NCBI GenBank assembly: GCA_964549785.1
Contig: CAZJXA010000113.1
Coordinates: 1-10,350 of the forward strand
DNA from: JBEIUO01 sp964549785
GTDB lineage: Bacteria > Planctomycetota > Phycisphaerae > Phycisphaerales > UBA1924
DNA: 10,350 nucleotides
Direction: 5' to 3'
The notes below the pieces were generated by a model. It ran no database searches. It had not been told where the DNA came from and saw only the letters and a program-made list of their open reading frames with translations. Shown here piece after piece: positions 1 to 7,333 of the stretch. Numbering within the stretch: position 1 is the first letter of the stretch; every line of letters starts with the position of its first letter. Position numbers and translations under genes: made by a program.

Positions 1-1089
1 GCTCCGGGAGCGCCCCAATCCCGGAAGGCCCCACAGACGCCGGAAGCCGCACCCGCGCCCGTTGCTGCCAAGCCGGCGAAACCCGCCGAGGTCGTCCCCG
101 GTGACGGCACGCCCAAGGCCGCGATCATCACCTTGGGTGACGGCAAGAACGACATGGACATGGTCGGCGTCTACATGACCAAACACGCGCTCGACAAGAT
201 GCTACCCATGCTTGAGGAGCAACTCGGGAAAGACCGCACCGGCGTCGTCGTCTTTCGCGTCAGTTCCGGCGGCGGCTACCTCTACGAAATCCAGCGGATG
301 GTGGACGTCATCCACAAGGAATATAAGCCCAGGTTCCGGGTTGTCGGCTGGATCGAGTCGGCCATCTCTGCGGCGGCAATGACCTCCCACATCCTCGAAG
401 AGATCTATTTCACGCCCCAGGGCAACTACGGCGCGTGCACCGGTTTCACGACGCTCGCCAACGCCGTTGAAGGCTTCGACCTCGAGAAGGTACTCGGCCA
501 GATGGAGCAAATCTCAGCCCTCTCCGGCAAGAATCCCCTGATTATGAAGGCTATGCAGGTTCAGGTGGGGCTTTCGGCCTCGATCGACGAAAACGGCGAC
601 GTCCGCTGGTTTGAGGACGACAAGGCCGGCGACATCAAGGTGAACGACAAGAAGAACATCCTCACCTTCAACGAACGCACCGCCCGCGAGGTGAAGTTCT
701 CCAAAGGCACCGCCTCCACCCTCGACGAACTCCAGACATTGATGGGGTATCAGGAATTGGAATGGGTCGGCGAGAAGGTGAAGAACGTCCCCTGGCCCGT
801 CAGCAAGGCCGAGAAATGGAACGTCGCGTACCGCAAACAGGTGAAAGACGATCAGGACAACCTCGGTCGTTACCGCGCTGAATACAACATGCAGCTCGCG
901 GCGGCCGAGGGCACCGAACGCGCCGAACGCGGCAAGTTCGTCAACCGGGCTCGCGACACCCTCAACAAGATGGTGAACATGGTCCGCAACAGCCCCAACA
1001 TCGCTCTCTTTAACTTCAACATGGACGCCCCGCAGTTCAAGCGATGGACCGAAGAGCAGGACAAACTTCTCCGTGACCTGATGCGGTAA
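1..1089 (+). CDS. NfeD/ClpP-class serine protease-like protein (5' end outside window)
   Basis: The frame is open from base 1, so the gene starts upstream of the window; 362 residues are visible before the TAA. It opens with an Ala/Pro-rich linker (about 1-38), then a ClpP/crotonase-fold domain. Visible motifs are a first strand KAAIITL, the RVSSGGGYL loop (like the SPGG loop of SppA/NfeD proteases), and AISAAAM with a putative nucleophile Ser123 (bases 367-369). IYFTPQGNYGA follows, then ALSGKNPLIMKAM, where Lys177 or Lys183 could be the general base of a Ser-Lys dyad. The stretch ILTFNERTAREVKFSKGTAS resembles the 'LTLTAxEAxxxGLADGxA' segment of NfeD-type (1510-N-like) membrane proteases. 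The last ~150 residues are charged and probably helical, with no membrane segment, unlike classical NfeD with its C-terminal membrane and OB parts. Family knowledge suggests cleavage of membrane-associated or stomatin-like substrates. Class assignment is fairly secure; activity and substrate are inference. Confidence 0.72.
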   Translation, partial: APGAPQSRKAPQTPEAAPAPVAAKPAKPAEVVPGDGTPKAAIITLGDGKNDMDMVGVYMTKHALDKMLPMLEEQLGKDRTGVVVFRVSSGGGYLYEIQRMVDVIHKEYKPRFRVVGWIESAISAAAMTSHILEEIYFTPQGNYGACTGFTTLANAVEGFDLEKVLGQMEQISALSGKNPLIMKAMQVQVGLSASIDENGDVRWFEDDKAGDIKVNDKKNILTFNERTAREVKFSKGTASTLDELQTLMGYQELEWVGEKVKNVPWPVSKAEKWNVAYRKQVKDDQDNLGRYRAEYNMQLAAAEGTERAERGKFVNRARDTLNKMVNMVRNSPNIALFNFNMDAPQFKRWTEEQDKLLRDLMR

Positions 1090-1119
1090 CGAGCGATCCG
1101 CCTGAACGACGACATCCGG

Positions 1120-1150
1120 GGCCCGGGCGACGCAATCGCCCGGGCCTTTT
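1120..1150 (+). terminator. Rho-independent terminator of the NfeD-like protease gene
   Basis: A perfect 11-bp inverted repeat, GGCCCGGGCGA (1120-1130) and TCGCCCGGGCC (1136-1146), encloses a 5-nt CGCAA loop and is followed directly by TTTT (1147-1150). It sits 31 bp after the TAA of the + strand gene and 10 bp before the end of the convergent minus-strand gene. Read on the minus strand, the hairpin is not followed by a T run, so it should act mainly on + transcripts. Confidence 0.9.
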
Positions 1151-1159
1151 ACTTCCGGC

Positions 1160-2329
1160 TTACGGATTCTTCGGGCTCACCCGATAGATCATCCCGTTGG
1201 TGTCGTCAGTAAAGAGCAGCGCACCGTCTTTCGCGAACGCCATCCCCGCCGGCCGGCCGAAGTGGCTCTTTCCGTCCGCAAGCAGGAAGCCCGTGACAAA
1301 GGGCTCAAACTTCACCGGTTTCCCGCCCTCGAAATCAACACGGACAACCTCGTAGCCCGCGGCGGGGTTGCGATTCCATGAGCCGCGGAACGTCACGAAC
1401 GCGTCGCCCGTAAACATCGCTCCGGTCGTCGTCGGCGCGAAGGCGAACGCCAGCGGAGCGGCGTGCGCGGTGTAGAGCAGCACCGGGTTGGTGTTCTTGG
1501 AGAGCACGCTCTCGGCCGTCACTCCCTTGGGCAGTTCCATGGTGGTGTTCAGTTCGCTATTGGAGACGAACGGCCACCCGTAATCGTGGCCCTCCTCCAG
1601 CAAGTTCAGTTCCTCGCCCGGTTTGTCGTCCCCCATGTCGTCGATGCCGTGGTCCATGCCCCACAGTTCGCCCGTCGTCGGGTGCCAAGCGAACCCGATG
1701 GTGTTCCGCAGACCCGTGGCAAAGATCTGACGGTTCGAACCGTCCAGGCCGCACCGCAGGATCGTCGCCGATTCGGGGCTGCTTTCGCGGCAGGCGTTGC
1801 ACGTGCTCCCGACCGTGATGTAGAGCATGTTGTCCGGCCCCACCGCCACCGTGCGATTCGGGTGCTGGCCGCCATCCGGAAGATCTTTCACGATCGGCTT
1901 GGGCGTTCCGACGCTGCCATCGGCGGCCAGGGGCGCTGCGTATACGGTGTTCACGTCCGCAAGATACAGCGTGCCGTCATGGACGCAGATGCCATGAACC
2001 GACTTCATCGCAAGCACGGTTTCGCGGGTCTCCGCAACGCCGTCGCCGTCGGCATCCCGCAACCGCAAAAGATCTCCCTCTTCGCGCCGAGTGAGGAGCA
2101 CAGATCCGTCGGCCGTCACCGCCAGCATTCGGGCGTTCCCGAGGTCCCTCGCGAACACGGTAATCCTCTCCCCGGATGGCGTCCGCAACGACGCGATGTT
2201 CTCCGCCGTGGCCTCGACCTTCTTGGGCCGAAGCACGTTCACGTCAATGGATTTCTCCACCGCTTGGCCGCAGGCGCTCATCGAAACACACGTTCCGGCC
2301 AGCGTAAAGAGTCGGCAGATCGATCGCAT
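1160..2329 (-). CDS. PQQ-dependent sugar/sorbosone dehydrogenase-like beta-propeller lipoprotein
   Basis: The 389-residue product resembles soluble PQQ glucose dehydrogenase/L-sorbosone dehydrogenase-like six-bladed propellers. Family-typical motifs are RDADGDG (92-98), GGQHPNRTVAVGPDNMLY (153-170) with a candidate active-site His156, and ITVGSTCNAC (171-180). GLRNTIGFAWHP (206-217) follows; its Arg-Asn pair corresponds to substrate/PQQ-contact residues in soluble glucose dehydrogenase. GEELNLLEEGHDYGWPF (238-254) and GRPAGMAF (358-365) complete the set. The chosen ATG gives a signal peptide ending in SMSAC at Cys20, a lipobox-like site with an unusual Met at -3, so membrane anchoring is probable but not certain. 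It has AAGGGAG 5 nt upstream. The frame stays open 40 codons further to an ATG at 2449, but that extension would bury the signal peptide. Expected location is periplasmic; the reaction would be oxidation of a sugar or aldose using PQQ. Many relatives have no proven substrate. Confidence 0.83.
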   Translation of the reverse strand: MRSICRLFTLAGTCVSMSACGQAVEKSIDVNVLRPKKVEATAENIASLRTPSGERITVFARDLGNARMLAVTADGSVLLTRREEGDLLRLRDADGDGVAETRETVLAMKSVHGICVHDGTLYLADVNTVYAAPLAADGSVGTPKPIVKDLPDGGQHPNRTVAVGPDNMLYITVGSTCNACRESSPESATILRCGLDGSNRQIFATGLRNTIGFAWHPTTGELWGMDHGIDDMGDDKPGEELNLLEEGHDYGWPFVSNSELNTTMELPKGVTAESVLSKNTNPVLLYTAHAAPLAFAFAPTTTGAMFTGDAFVTFRGSWNRNPAAGYEVVRVDFEGGKPVKFEPFVTGFLLADGKSHFGRPAGMAFAKDGALLFTDDTNGMIYRVSPKNP

Positions 2330-2334
2330 GAAAT

Positions 2335-2341
2335 CTCCCTT
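2335..2341 (-). promoter_or_regulatory. Shine-Dalgarno site fixing the start of the PQQ-type dehydrogenase
   Basis: Minus-strand AAGGGAG lies 5 nt before the ATG at 2329. It supports this start, which exposes a signal peptide, over the in-frame ATG at 2449. Confidence 0.75.
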
Positions 2342-2563
2342 GCCCCGGTGACCTGGGGCGCAGCAGCAGAATCGCCAAACCGGTCGGTCAAATCGCTGAA
2401 TCGAGAATGAGAGTTTCTTTATGGCATCAAAAACGCGGTCAGATCGCATCCAGCGGCCCGTAACGGATCATTCATATGACGTTCATCCCGGTTCACGGCG
2501 GCGCATCCAAACTCACCATGTCGGCGGGCTTGTTCCGCCTTCATTCGCACCGACACATCGAAA

Positions 2564-2568
2564 AAGGA
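2564..2568 (+). promoter_or_regulatory. Shine-Dalgarno site of the glycine-zipper gene
   Basis: AAGGA within an A-rich stretch ends 9 nt before the ATG at 2578. It favours that start over the in-frame ATG at 2476, whose extra 34 residues look unlike the family. Confidence 0.7.
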
Positions 2569-2577
2569 ACGCCCATC

Positions 2578-3126
2578 ATGAATACGAACGATATGAACCG
2601 CCCTCGCACCGATCGGGGCATCGGCCTTGATCGCGACGGCAAGAACGTTGACAGCAACCCCGCCAACCGTGACGCCATAACCGGGGCACCCGGCTCTCAC
2701 CCGGTCGGAACCGGTCTTGGCGCAGGGGCCGGCGGTCTGGCAGGTGCGGCGATCGGCTCATTGGCGGGCCCCATCGGCACCGCCGTCGGCGCTGTGGTCG
2801 GCGCTGTCGCAGGTGGCCTCGGCGGCAAGGCGGCGGGCGAGGCCGTCGATCCGACGGTCCAGGACGCCTACTGGGAGAAGAACTACCGCACCCGTCCGTA
2901 CGCCTCGCAGCAGGTTGAGTACAAAGAATACCGCCCCGCCTATCGCTACGGCTGGGAGAACGCCAGCCGCTCGAACGGCAAGTCATTCGATGAAATGTCC
3001 CCCACGATGGAGCGCGACTGGGACAAGACTCGCGGCACCGACTCTTCGCTCAACTGGTCCAACGCGAAGGGCGCCGTCCGCGACGCTTGGGATCGCGTGA
3101 CCCCGGGCGATAATCGCCGGAACTAA
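2578..3126 (+). CDS. Glycine-zipper domain protein, stress-type hypothetical
   Basis: A 182-residue protein in three parts. The N-terminus (1-45) is polar and Asn/Asp-rich. A Gly/Ala-rich segment (about 45-88) has repeated GxxxG spacing (GAGAGGLAGAAIGSLAG, then GTAVGAVVGAVAGGLGG), a glycine zipper able to insert in or pack against membrane. The C-terminus (90-176) is soluble and rich in Tyr, Trp and charge, with DPTVQDAYWEKNYRTRPY, YKEYRPAYRYGWENA, DEMSPTMERDWDKTRG and AVRDAWDRV. I recognise this C-terminal pattern from uncharacterised bacterial proteins often annotated as glycine-zipper or stress-related, but no biochemical role is known to me. There is no signal peptide. It is monocistronic, divergent from the dehydrogenase gene and closed by its own strong terminator, which fits an independently regulated small gene. 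The stress role is inference. Confidence 0.82.
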   Translation: MNTNDMNRPRTDRGIGLDRDGKNVDSNPANRDAITGAPGSHPVGTGLGAGAGGLAGAAIGSLAGPIGTAVGAVVGAVAGGLGGKAAGEAVDPTVQDAYWEKNYRTRPYASQQVEYKEYRPAYRYGWENASRSNGKSFDEMSPTMERDWDKTRGTDSSLNWSNAKGAVRDAWDRVTPGDNRRN

Positions 3127-3164
3127 ATTCCCCGACAACACGGTTTCGATACAACTGGTTCGAT

Positions 3165-3210
3165 AGAGCCGCCGCAACTTTTAGCGAAGTCCGCGGCGGC
3201 TCTTGTTTTT
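3165..3210 (+). terminator. Rho-independent terminator of the glycine-zipper gene
   Basis: AGAGCCGCCGC (3165-3175) and GCGGCGGCTCT (3193-3203) form a perfect 11-bp stem with a 17-nt loop, followed by TGTTTTT (3204-3210). It starts 38 bp after the TAA. On the minus strand no T tract follows, so the convergent M14 gene probably does not use it efficiently. Confidence 0.88.
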
Positions 3211-3273
3211 GCCCCGCACCAGAATCCCTCGTCTCCCGGCCCTCCTTTGTGCGGCTCAAAGCGGACACTTCGC

Positions 3274-4968
3274 TCAATCGGTCTCCCAGCCAGCACTGGG
3301 GCTCAGCACCCGCAACACCGGGAACGGTGCACCCACTTTCAGTCCTTCGTCAAAGAAGTTCCACGCCGCCAGCCCATCCTCCGAGGCCGCTTCGAGCAGA
3401 TACACCACCAGCCCCGAGCGTTCGTGATCGAGCGGGACGATGGTCGTGCCCGCTGGGAGGGTCACGCTCGCGGGCACGGCAGTCGCCGTCAGTTGCAGCA
3501 CGGCGTGACCTTGGAAGAGCCGTGAGGCGGGCGCGATTGTGTCGATGGTCGAACGTTCCACCTCCGCCGCCTGCTCTCGATTCAGTGTGAACCGACGGAC
3601 ACCGTGAAAGTCGAGCACTGCGATCGCTCCGGAAAACGCCGCGGGGATCGCGTACGCGACCGGCGCTCTCACCGTGAGTTCCGCCTCCACCCGGTGCAGA
3701 ATCTCACACTCATACTCGGCGTGATCCGTCTCGAGGGCCGACTGCCCACTCTTGGCCTCTTCGGTGTACCCCAGGATCGTGCCTTTCTCGGGGTTCGGGA
3801 TGTCGCGTGACCGGATGCCGACTATCCCATCGCGGGAAAGTTCCACGCCGTGCCGGATCGCGCCGTCGCGCAGTCCCCGGATCGGTCCAGCGTGGGCCGC
3901 CGCGGATTGCAGGATGGCGCGGCAGAAATCACGCGTACCCAGCACCCGGTCCTTGAACGGGGCGTACGAGTACGACTCGACCAACACGCTCAACCGTCCG
4001 CACATCCCGAAGTACGTGGTGCCGTAGCGGCCCTGGGCCGGGAACGTCTCCCAGCGCGTGCGGGACGCGGGCTTTTCGCCCCACGAACCCTCAAAACTTC
4101 CGTACCAGAAGGCGTGCTCGCCCGTCGCGGCCTCGAAGCGGCGGTCGATGTCCGGAAGAAACACGTTGTCGCTGAACTCGACCACCCGGGCGTCACCGGC
4201 CGGAGACTTTGGCCCGGCGTACGTCACCAGAAACCGGTGATACGAGCCGTTCGTCACATGGCAATCGACGACCACCTGCGCATCCCACGCGTTGACCGCG
4301 GCGACCAGGTTCCGTGTCTCAACGGCTTCCATCTTGATGAAATCGCGATTGAGGTCCAGACCGTTCGAGTTCTCGCGGATGCCCATCTCCTCGGGTCCGT
4401 TCTGGCCCTTGCGGTTGACGTCGTTGGGCGCAAAGCGCTCGTTCCCGTCGGCGTTATAGATCGGTGCCATCACGATCACGAGTTGATCCAGCAGCGGCTC
4501 GTCGGGTGCTTCCAGGAGTTCGCGCGCCAGGATCGGCAACGCTTCCTTGCCATCAACCTCACCCGCGTGAATGTTCGCAAACACAAAGACGAGAACCCGC
4601 CCGGTGCGGTCGCACAGTGCCTTGGCCTCCTTCGGTGTGCCGACCGCGGGGTCGGAGAGGATGAGCAGCGGTTGATCGCGTCCCTCTTCGGTGCTCCCCA
4701 TCGAAGCCCGCCGCGACAACGTGGGGTGTGCGGCCGCGATCGCGTCCAAGAGTGCCACGGTCTGGGCGTGGGTGGCGGTGCGGCGAAAGCCCGACGTCTC
4801 GGCAACGGTGCGGAGGTCGGGGGCGGGTTGGGCGGCCTCGGTCTGGCCCGACGTTTGACCCGAGGTTTGACCCGGTGTTTGGACGGGTGTTTGGCCAAGG
4901 GCTTCGCCGAAGTTCACGGGTGACGCGATCAGCAGGCCCGACGCGACGATAGACAGGGAGCGTTTCAA
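3274..4968 (-). CDS. Secreted M14-family zinc carboxypeptidase
   Basis: With the TTG start at 4968 the product has 564 residues. Residues 1-26 form a textbook signal peptide (KRS, a hydrophobic core, then ALGQ). A low-complexity QTPVQTPGQTSGQT linker follows (about 26-43), then the M14 peptidase domain. Zinc ligands are His134 and Glu137 (NIHAGE) and His237 (DCHVTNG). Asn207-Arg208 (LDLNRDF) would bind the substrate C-terminus, and Glu331 (LVESYSY) is the catalytic acid. All expected catalytic positions are intact, so it should remove C-terminal residues from peptides outside the cytoplasm. The ~200-residue C-terminal part is beta-rich and unassigned. The start is uncertain: the open frame reaches back to a TTG at 5256 with no ATG before residue 90. 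GTG at 5055, with GAGG 8 nt upstream, is the main alternative but would place ~29 residues before the signal sequence. It lies 169 bp after the reprolysin gene, with no terminator between. Confidence 0.86.
   Translation of the reverse strand: MKRSLSIVASGLLIASPVNFGEALGQTPVQTPGQTSGQTSGQTEAAQPAPDLRTVAETSGFRRTATHAQTVALLDAIAAAHPTLSRRASMGSTEEGRDQPLLILSDPAVGTPKEAKALCDRTGRVLVFVFANIHAGEVDGKEALPILARELLEAPDEPLLDQLVIVMAPIYNADGNERFAPNDVNRKGQNGPEEMGIRENSNGLDLNRDFIKMEAVETRNLVAAVNAWDAQVVVDCHVTNGSYHRFLVTYAGPKSPAGDARVVEFSDNVFLPDIDRRFEAATGEHAFWYGSFEGSWGEKPASRTRWETFPAQGRYGTTYFGMCGRLSVLVESYSYAPFKDRVLGTRDFCRAILQSAAAHAGPIRGLRDGAIRHGVELSRDGIVGIRSRDIPNPEKGTILGYTEEAKSGQSALETDHAEYECEILHRVEAELTVRAPVAYAIPAAFSGAIAVLDFHGVRRFTLNREQAAEVERSTIDTIAPASRLFQGHAVLQLTATAVPASVTLPAGTTIVPLDHERSGLVVYLLEAASEDGLAAWNFFDEGLKVGAPFPVLRVLSPSAGWETD
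4841..4900 (-). repeat. Five 12-bp imperfect tandem repeats coding a Gln-Thr-Pro/Ser-Gly linker
   Basis: On the + strand five units begin at 4841, 4853, 4865, 4877 and 4889; most start GTTTG, the first GTCTG. They encode the run QTPVQTPGQTSGQTSGQT just after the M14 signal peptide. This is probably a flexible linker, and its copy number could vary by slippage in whole codons. Confidence 0.8.
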
Positions 4969-5137
4969 GGATGGCAGGATAGGGTGAACGACACCCCGCG
5001 CCAGAAGCCGGACGCCGGAGATACGCCGAGTTTGCGGGGACCAGACGCAGAGCACGAGGCTCACCTCTGACCGCCGCGTTGCGCCTTGAATCCCTCGCCG
5101 CGTCCCAGAATTCGTTCCTTGGGTCACCGTCAGCGGT

Positions 5138-7321
5138 TCACGTTCCGCAGCCGCTCTCGAACCCCTCAAAGAACGTAACAACGTCGTCGCTGTCCGTGTC
5201 GCTGTCGCCGTCCAGGTCGGCGTCTCCGGCGTCAAAGTCTGCGAAGAACGCGACAATGTCGTCGCTATCCACGTCGCCGTCGTGGTCGGCGTCGGCGGTG
5301 CAAGGCACGTTGATCAGGAACTCCCGCGACAGTGCGAAGAAGATGCGGTTGTTGGCGTTGATTCGGATGAAGCCCTCGCCGGGCGGCACCGTGGGGATGT
5401 TCACCGTCGCCGAACCGGTGTTCGGGAATGACCCGAGGCTGTTGAACGTGGCGCCGCCGTCCGTCGAGAGGCTGATCGTGACGGTTGCCGCGAAAATCGG
5501 CGTCCCGGCGGTGCCGCCCACGGTCCAGTTCACCGGGTTGAGCCCGCTCGAAAGCCGCGAACTCGCGCCCGGTGACGTCACGCTGAAGGGGGTGCCCACG
5601 ATCGAAATGAAGATGTTCGGCGACACCACCACGCCCCCAGCACCGGGGTGGTTGTCGCGCACCATCACCCGGAACCGGCGTTGCACGCCGGCCACCGTCG
5701 GCAGCCGCTCGCCCCGAGTGATCTCCCCGGAGAGCAGGTCGGCGAAGCGCGGGAACGTGCGGGCCGGGCTGATCGTCGGCGGAAAAATGCGGAAGAGCGC
5801 GCCCATTCCGTTGTCGCCAGAGCCCGGCCCCAGCAGCGGGCGGGCCACACCGTTATCGTGCTGCTCCCACGAATAGGTCAGCGTGTCGCCGTCGGGGTCG
5901 CTCGCGGCGGCGGTCAAGGTAAAGGGCGTCGCCGGCGGGATCGGCGTATTGGGCGTCGTCGAGACCAACGTCGGTATGGTGTTGCCGCTGGGCGTCAAGA
6001 CCGGGCAAGTCGTGGTCGGGGCGTTCAGGAACGCCGACATCTCGCCGAAACTGCCGTTGTGGAAATAGTTGTCCGCGAAACGCACCACGTTGTCGCTGGG
6101 CGGCGCATCCCCCACCGGGCACGCGCCCGCATACGCCATGGGCGAGGAGCCCGAGCCCGCCTCCCACGCGGTGGTGATGTTCGCGTTGTTGCCGCACCGC
6201 CCCCGAACTCCGCTGAACGTGTGATTGGCCCCAAACTGGTGCCCGAGCTCGTGGATCAGCACATTCGCGGCGAACGGATCGATATCACCGCCCCGGGGCA
6301 GTCCCGAGACGCCCCCGCCCTTGTTGGTTCCGCACACCGCCCTCAGATTGGCCACTCCGCCGAAAATCCGCGTCAGCACTTCCCCCACGTCGTAATTGGC
6401 GAAGCCGATGATGGAATTCAGTGTCGTGATGTTGGCGCCCAGCAGCGGCCCCGAGCAATCGGTCCCGCCATCGCCCCCGCAACTGGCGTTATACGGGTCG
6501 GTCGCGGGATCGATGAAGATCACTCGGTCGTTGTTCTCCACCAGGTTGAAATGCACCGCCAGATCCTGCTCATAGATCACGTTCGTGCGCGCGACCACGG
6601 TCACGATCGCCGCAAGCGGGTCGGCGATGTTGGGCGGGCGTCCTTGAATCTGGCTGTGATAGACGCCGTACTCGCCCGTGCACGCAACGGCGAGCCGCAC
6701 GGTCCGAAGATTCTGGATGGTCCGCTCGCCGAAGCCGCCGGCGTCGGGTTCAGCGGCGTCAAGGTGCGCTCCGCCGAACCCCGCGCCAGCCCCCACCCCC
6801 ACGCCGCCCACTGTCTCACAGGCGTAGTCCACCGTGTTCGGCAAGTCGTGCATCCAATACGCAACCACATGCTCCGGGTCGGCAGACTGCCACAGGTCAA
6901 TCATCCAGGTTCCATCCGGGGTCCGCAGCATCGCTGTCAGCCCGCGGGGCGCAAACTCCAGCCGCCCGGTCGCGGTGCCGTCGAGCGATCGGACCAGATA
7001 CGTCCGCACGTTCGGATGACGGGCCTGGAGCGCGGCCTCCATCACCGGCGACTCGGCGACCACACACTCCAACGTGCCGCCCGCAGGGTGGGGAAGCGCA
7101 ATCACGGCTCCATATTCACCCAGCGAAGCGAACCGGTTGAAATCCGGTGCAGCCTCCAAAGACGCCGTAAGACCGGCGATATCCGTGCGGACCAGCATGC
7201 CCGCCGTGGGCCTAGGTCCGGGAACCGCGGCCGCCGGGCTCGCCGGCTCACCCTGCACCGGCTCGAAGTGCGGCTGAGAAGTCGCCAGAACCGCGCTCAC
7301 AAGCGAAATAAGTTGCAGCAC
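5138..7321 (-). CDS. Secreted reprolysin-like (M12B-type) zinc metalloprotease with Ig-like domains and dockerin-like tail
   Basis: The 727-residue product starts at GTG 7321, with GGAGGTG 5 nt upstream. Residues 1-15 are a short signal sequence and about 20-200 a prodomain. The catalytic domain (about 203-440) begins NLRTVRLAVACTGEYGVYH and holds HELGHQFGANH (357-367; bases 6221-6253). This gives zinc ligands His357, His361 and His367, base Glu358, and Met395 in SPMAYAG as the Met-turn of metzincins. Residues about 445-580 contain a PKD/Ig-like segment (AAASDPDGDTLTYSWEQ) and 580-672 another beta-sandwich (TISLSTDGGATFNSLG). Residues 674-727 hold two Asp-rich calcium loops (DADHDGDVDSDD and DADLDGDSDTDSDD) ending SGCGT, like the dockerin-like C-terminal domains of secreted Phycisphaerales proteins. 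The enzyme should be an exported zymogen endopeptidase, possibly retained at the cell envelope through the tail. Protease class is secure; substrate is unknown. Confidence 0.9.
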   Translation of the reverse strand: MLQLISLVSAVLATSQPHFEPVQGEPASPAAAVPGPRPTAGMLVRTDIAGLTASLEAAPDFNRFASLGEYGAVIALPHPAGGTLECVVAESPVMEAALQARHPNVRTYLVRSLDGTATGRLEFAPRGLTAMLRTPDGTWMIDLWQSADPEHVVAYWMHDLPNTVDYACETVGGVGVGAGAGFGGAHLDAAEPDAGGFGERTIQNLRTVRLAVACTGEYGVYHSQIQGRPPNIADPLAAIVTVVARTNVIYEQDLAVHFNLVENNDRVIFIDPATDPYNASCGGDGGTDCSGPLLGANITTLNSIIGFANYDVGEVLTRIFGGVANLRAVCGTNKGGGVSGLPRGGDIDPFAANVLIHELGHQFGANHTFSGVRGRCGNNANITTAWEAGSGSSPMAYAGACPVGDAPPSDNVVRFADNYFHNGSFGEMSAFLNAPTTTCPVLTPSGNTIPTLVSTTPNTPIPPATPFTLTAAASDPDGDTLTYSWEQHDNGVARPLLGPGSGDNGMGALFRIFPPTISPARTFPRFADLLSGEITRGERLPTVAGVQRRFRVMVRDNHPGAGGVVVSPNIFISIVGTPFSVTSPGASSRLSSGLNPVNWTVGGTAGTPIFAATVTISLSTDGGATFNSLGSFPNTGSATVNIPTVPPGEGFIRINANNRIFFALSREFLINVPCTADADHDGDVDSDDIVAFFADFDAGDADLDGDSDTDSDDVVTFFEGFESGCGT
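5141..5302 (-). other. Dockerin-like double EF-hand C-terminal domain of the metalloprotease
   Basis: It encodes residues 674-727. Two copies offset by 23 residues share the pattern D-A-D-x-D-G-D-x(2-4)-S-D-D-I/V-V-x-F-F, followed by a terminal SGC. Such Cys-ended tails recur on many exported proteins of Phycisphaerales and are thought to serve as sorting or anchoring modules; that role is inference. It is the main taxonomic marker in this window. Confidence 0.8.
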
Positions 7322-7326
7322 GAAAA

Positions 7327-7333
7327 CACCTCC
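7327..7333 (-). promoter_or_regulatory. Shine-Dalgarno site supporting the GTG start of the metalloprotease
   Basis: Minus-strand GGAGGTG ends 5 nt before the GTG at 7321, close to the ideal anti-SD match. It decides the start although the codon is not ATG. Confidence 0.85.

Larger units (their letters stand above)
2330..2577. promoter_or_regulatory. Divergent intergenic region between dehydrogenase and glycine-zipper genes
   Basis: This 248-bp gap separates two genes transcribed away from each other, so it should hold the promoters of both. Apart from the two ribosome binding sites I see no convincing -35/-10 pair. A TTGACC (minus strand, 2386-2391) has only TGCTGC at the right spacing. No clear operator palindrome was found. 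Confidence 0.4.

Noticed and set aside
1463..2410. A 315-codon open frame on the + strand antisense to the PQQ-type dehydrogenase.
   Set aside because: Composition is Arg/His-rich and no motif is recognisable; the opposite strand encodes a clear propeller protein.
2330..2449. Longer start for the dehydrogenase at the ATG at 2449.
   Set aside because: It would put 40 unremarkable residues before a clear signal peptide, whereas the ATG at 2329 has a good ribosome binding site at the right spacing.
2476..2577. Longer start for the glycine-zipper protein at the ATG at 2476.
   Set aside because: The extra 34 residues show no conserved character and the ATG at 2578 has its own AAGGA site.
3850..4923. 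A 357-codon open frame on the + strand antisense to the M14 gene.
   Set aside because: The minus strand carries a full set of M14 catalytic motifs here, while the + frame shows no domain, signal or ribosome binding site.
4969..5137. Search for a terminator between the metalloprotease and M14 genes.
   Set aside because: Only a 4-bp ACCG/CGGT stem without a T run is present, too weak to call.
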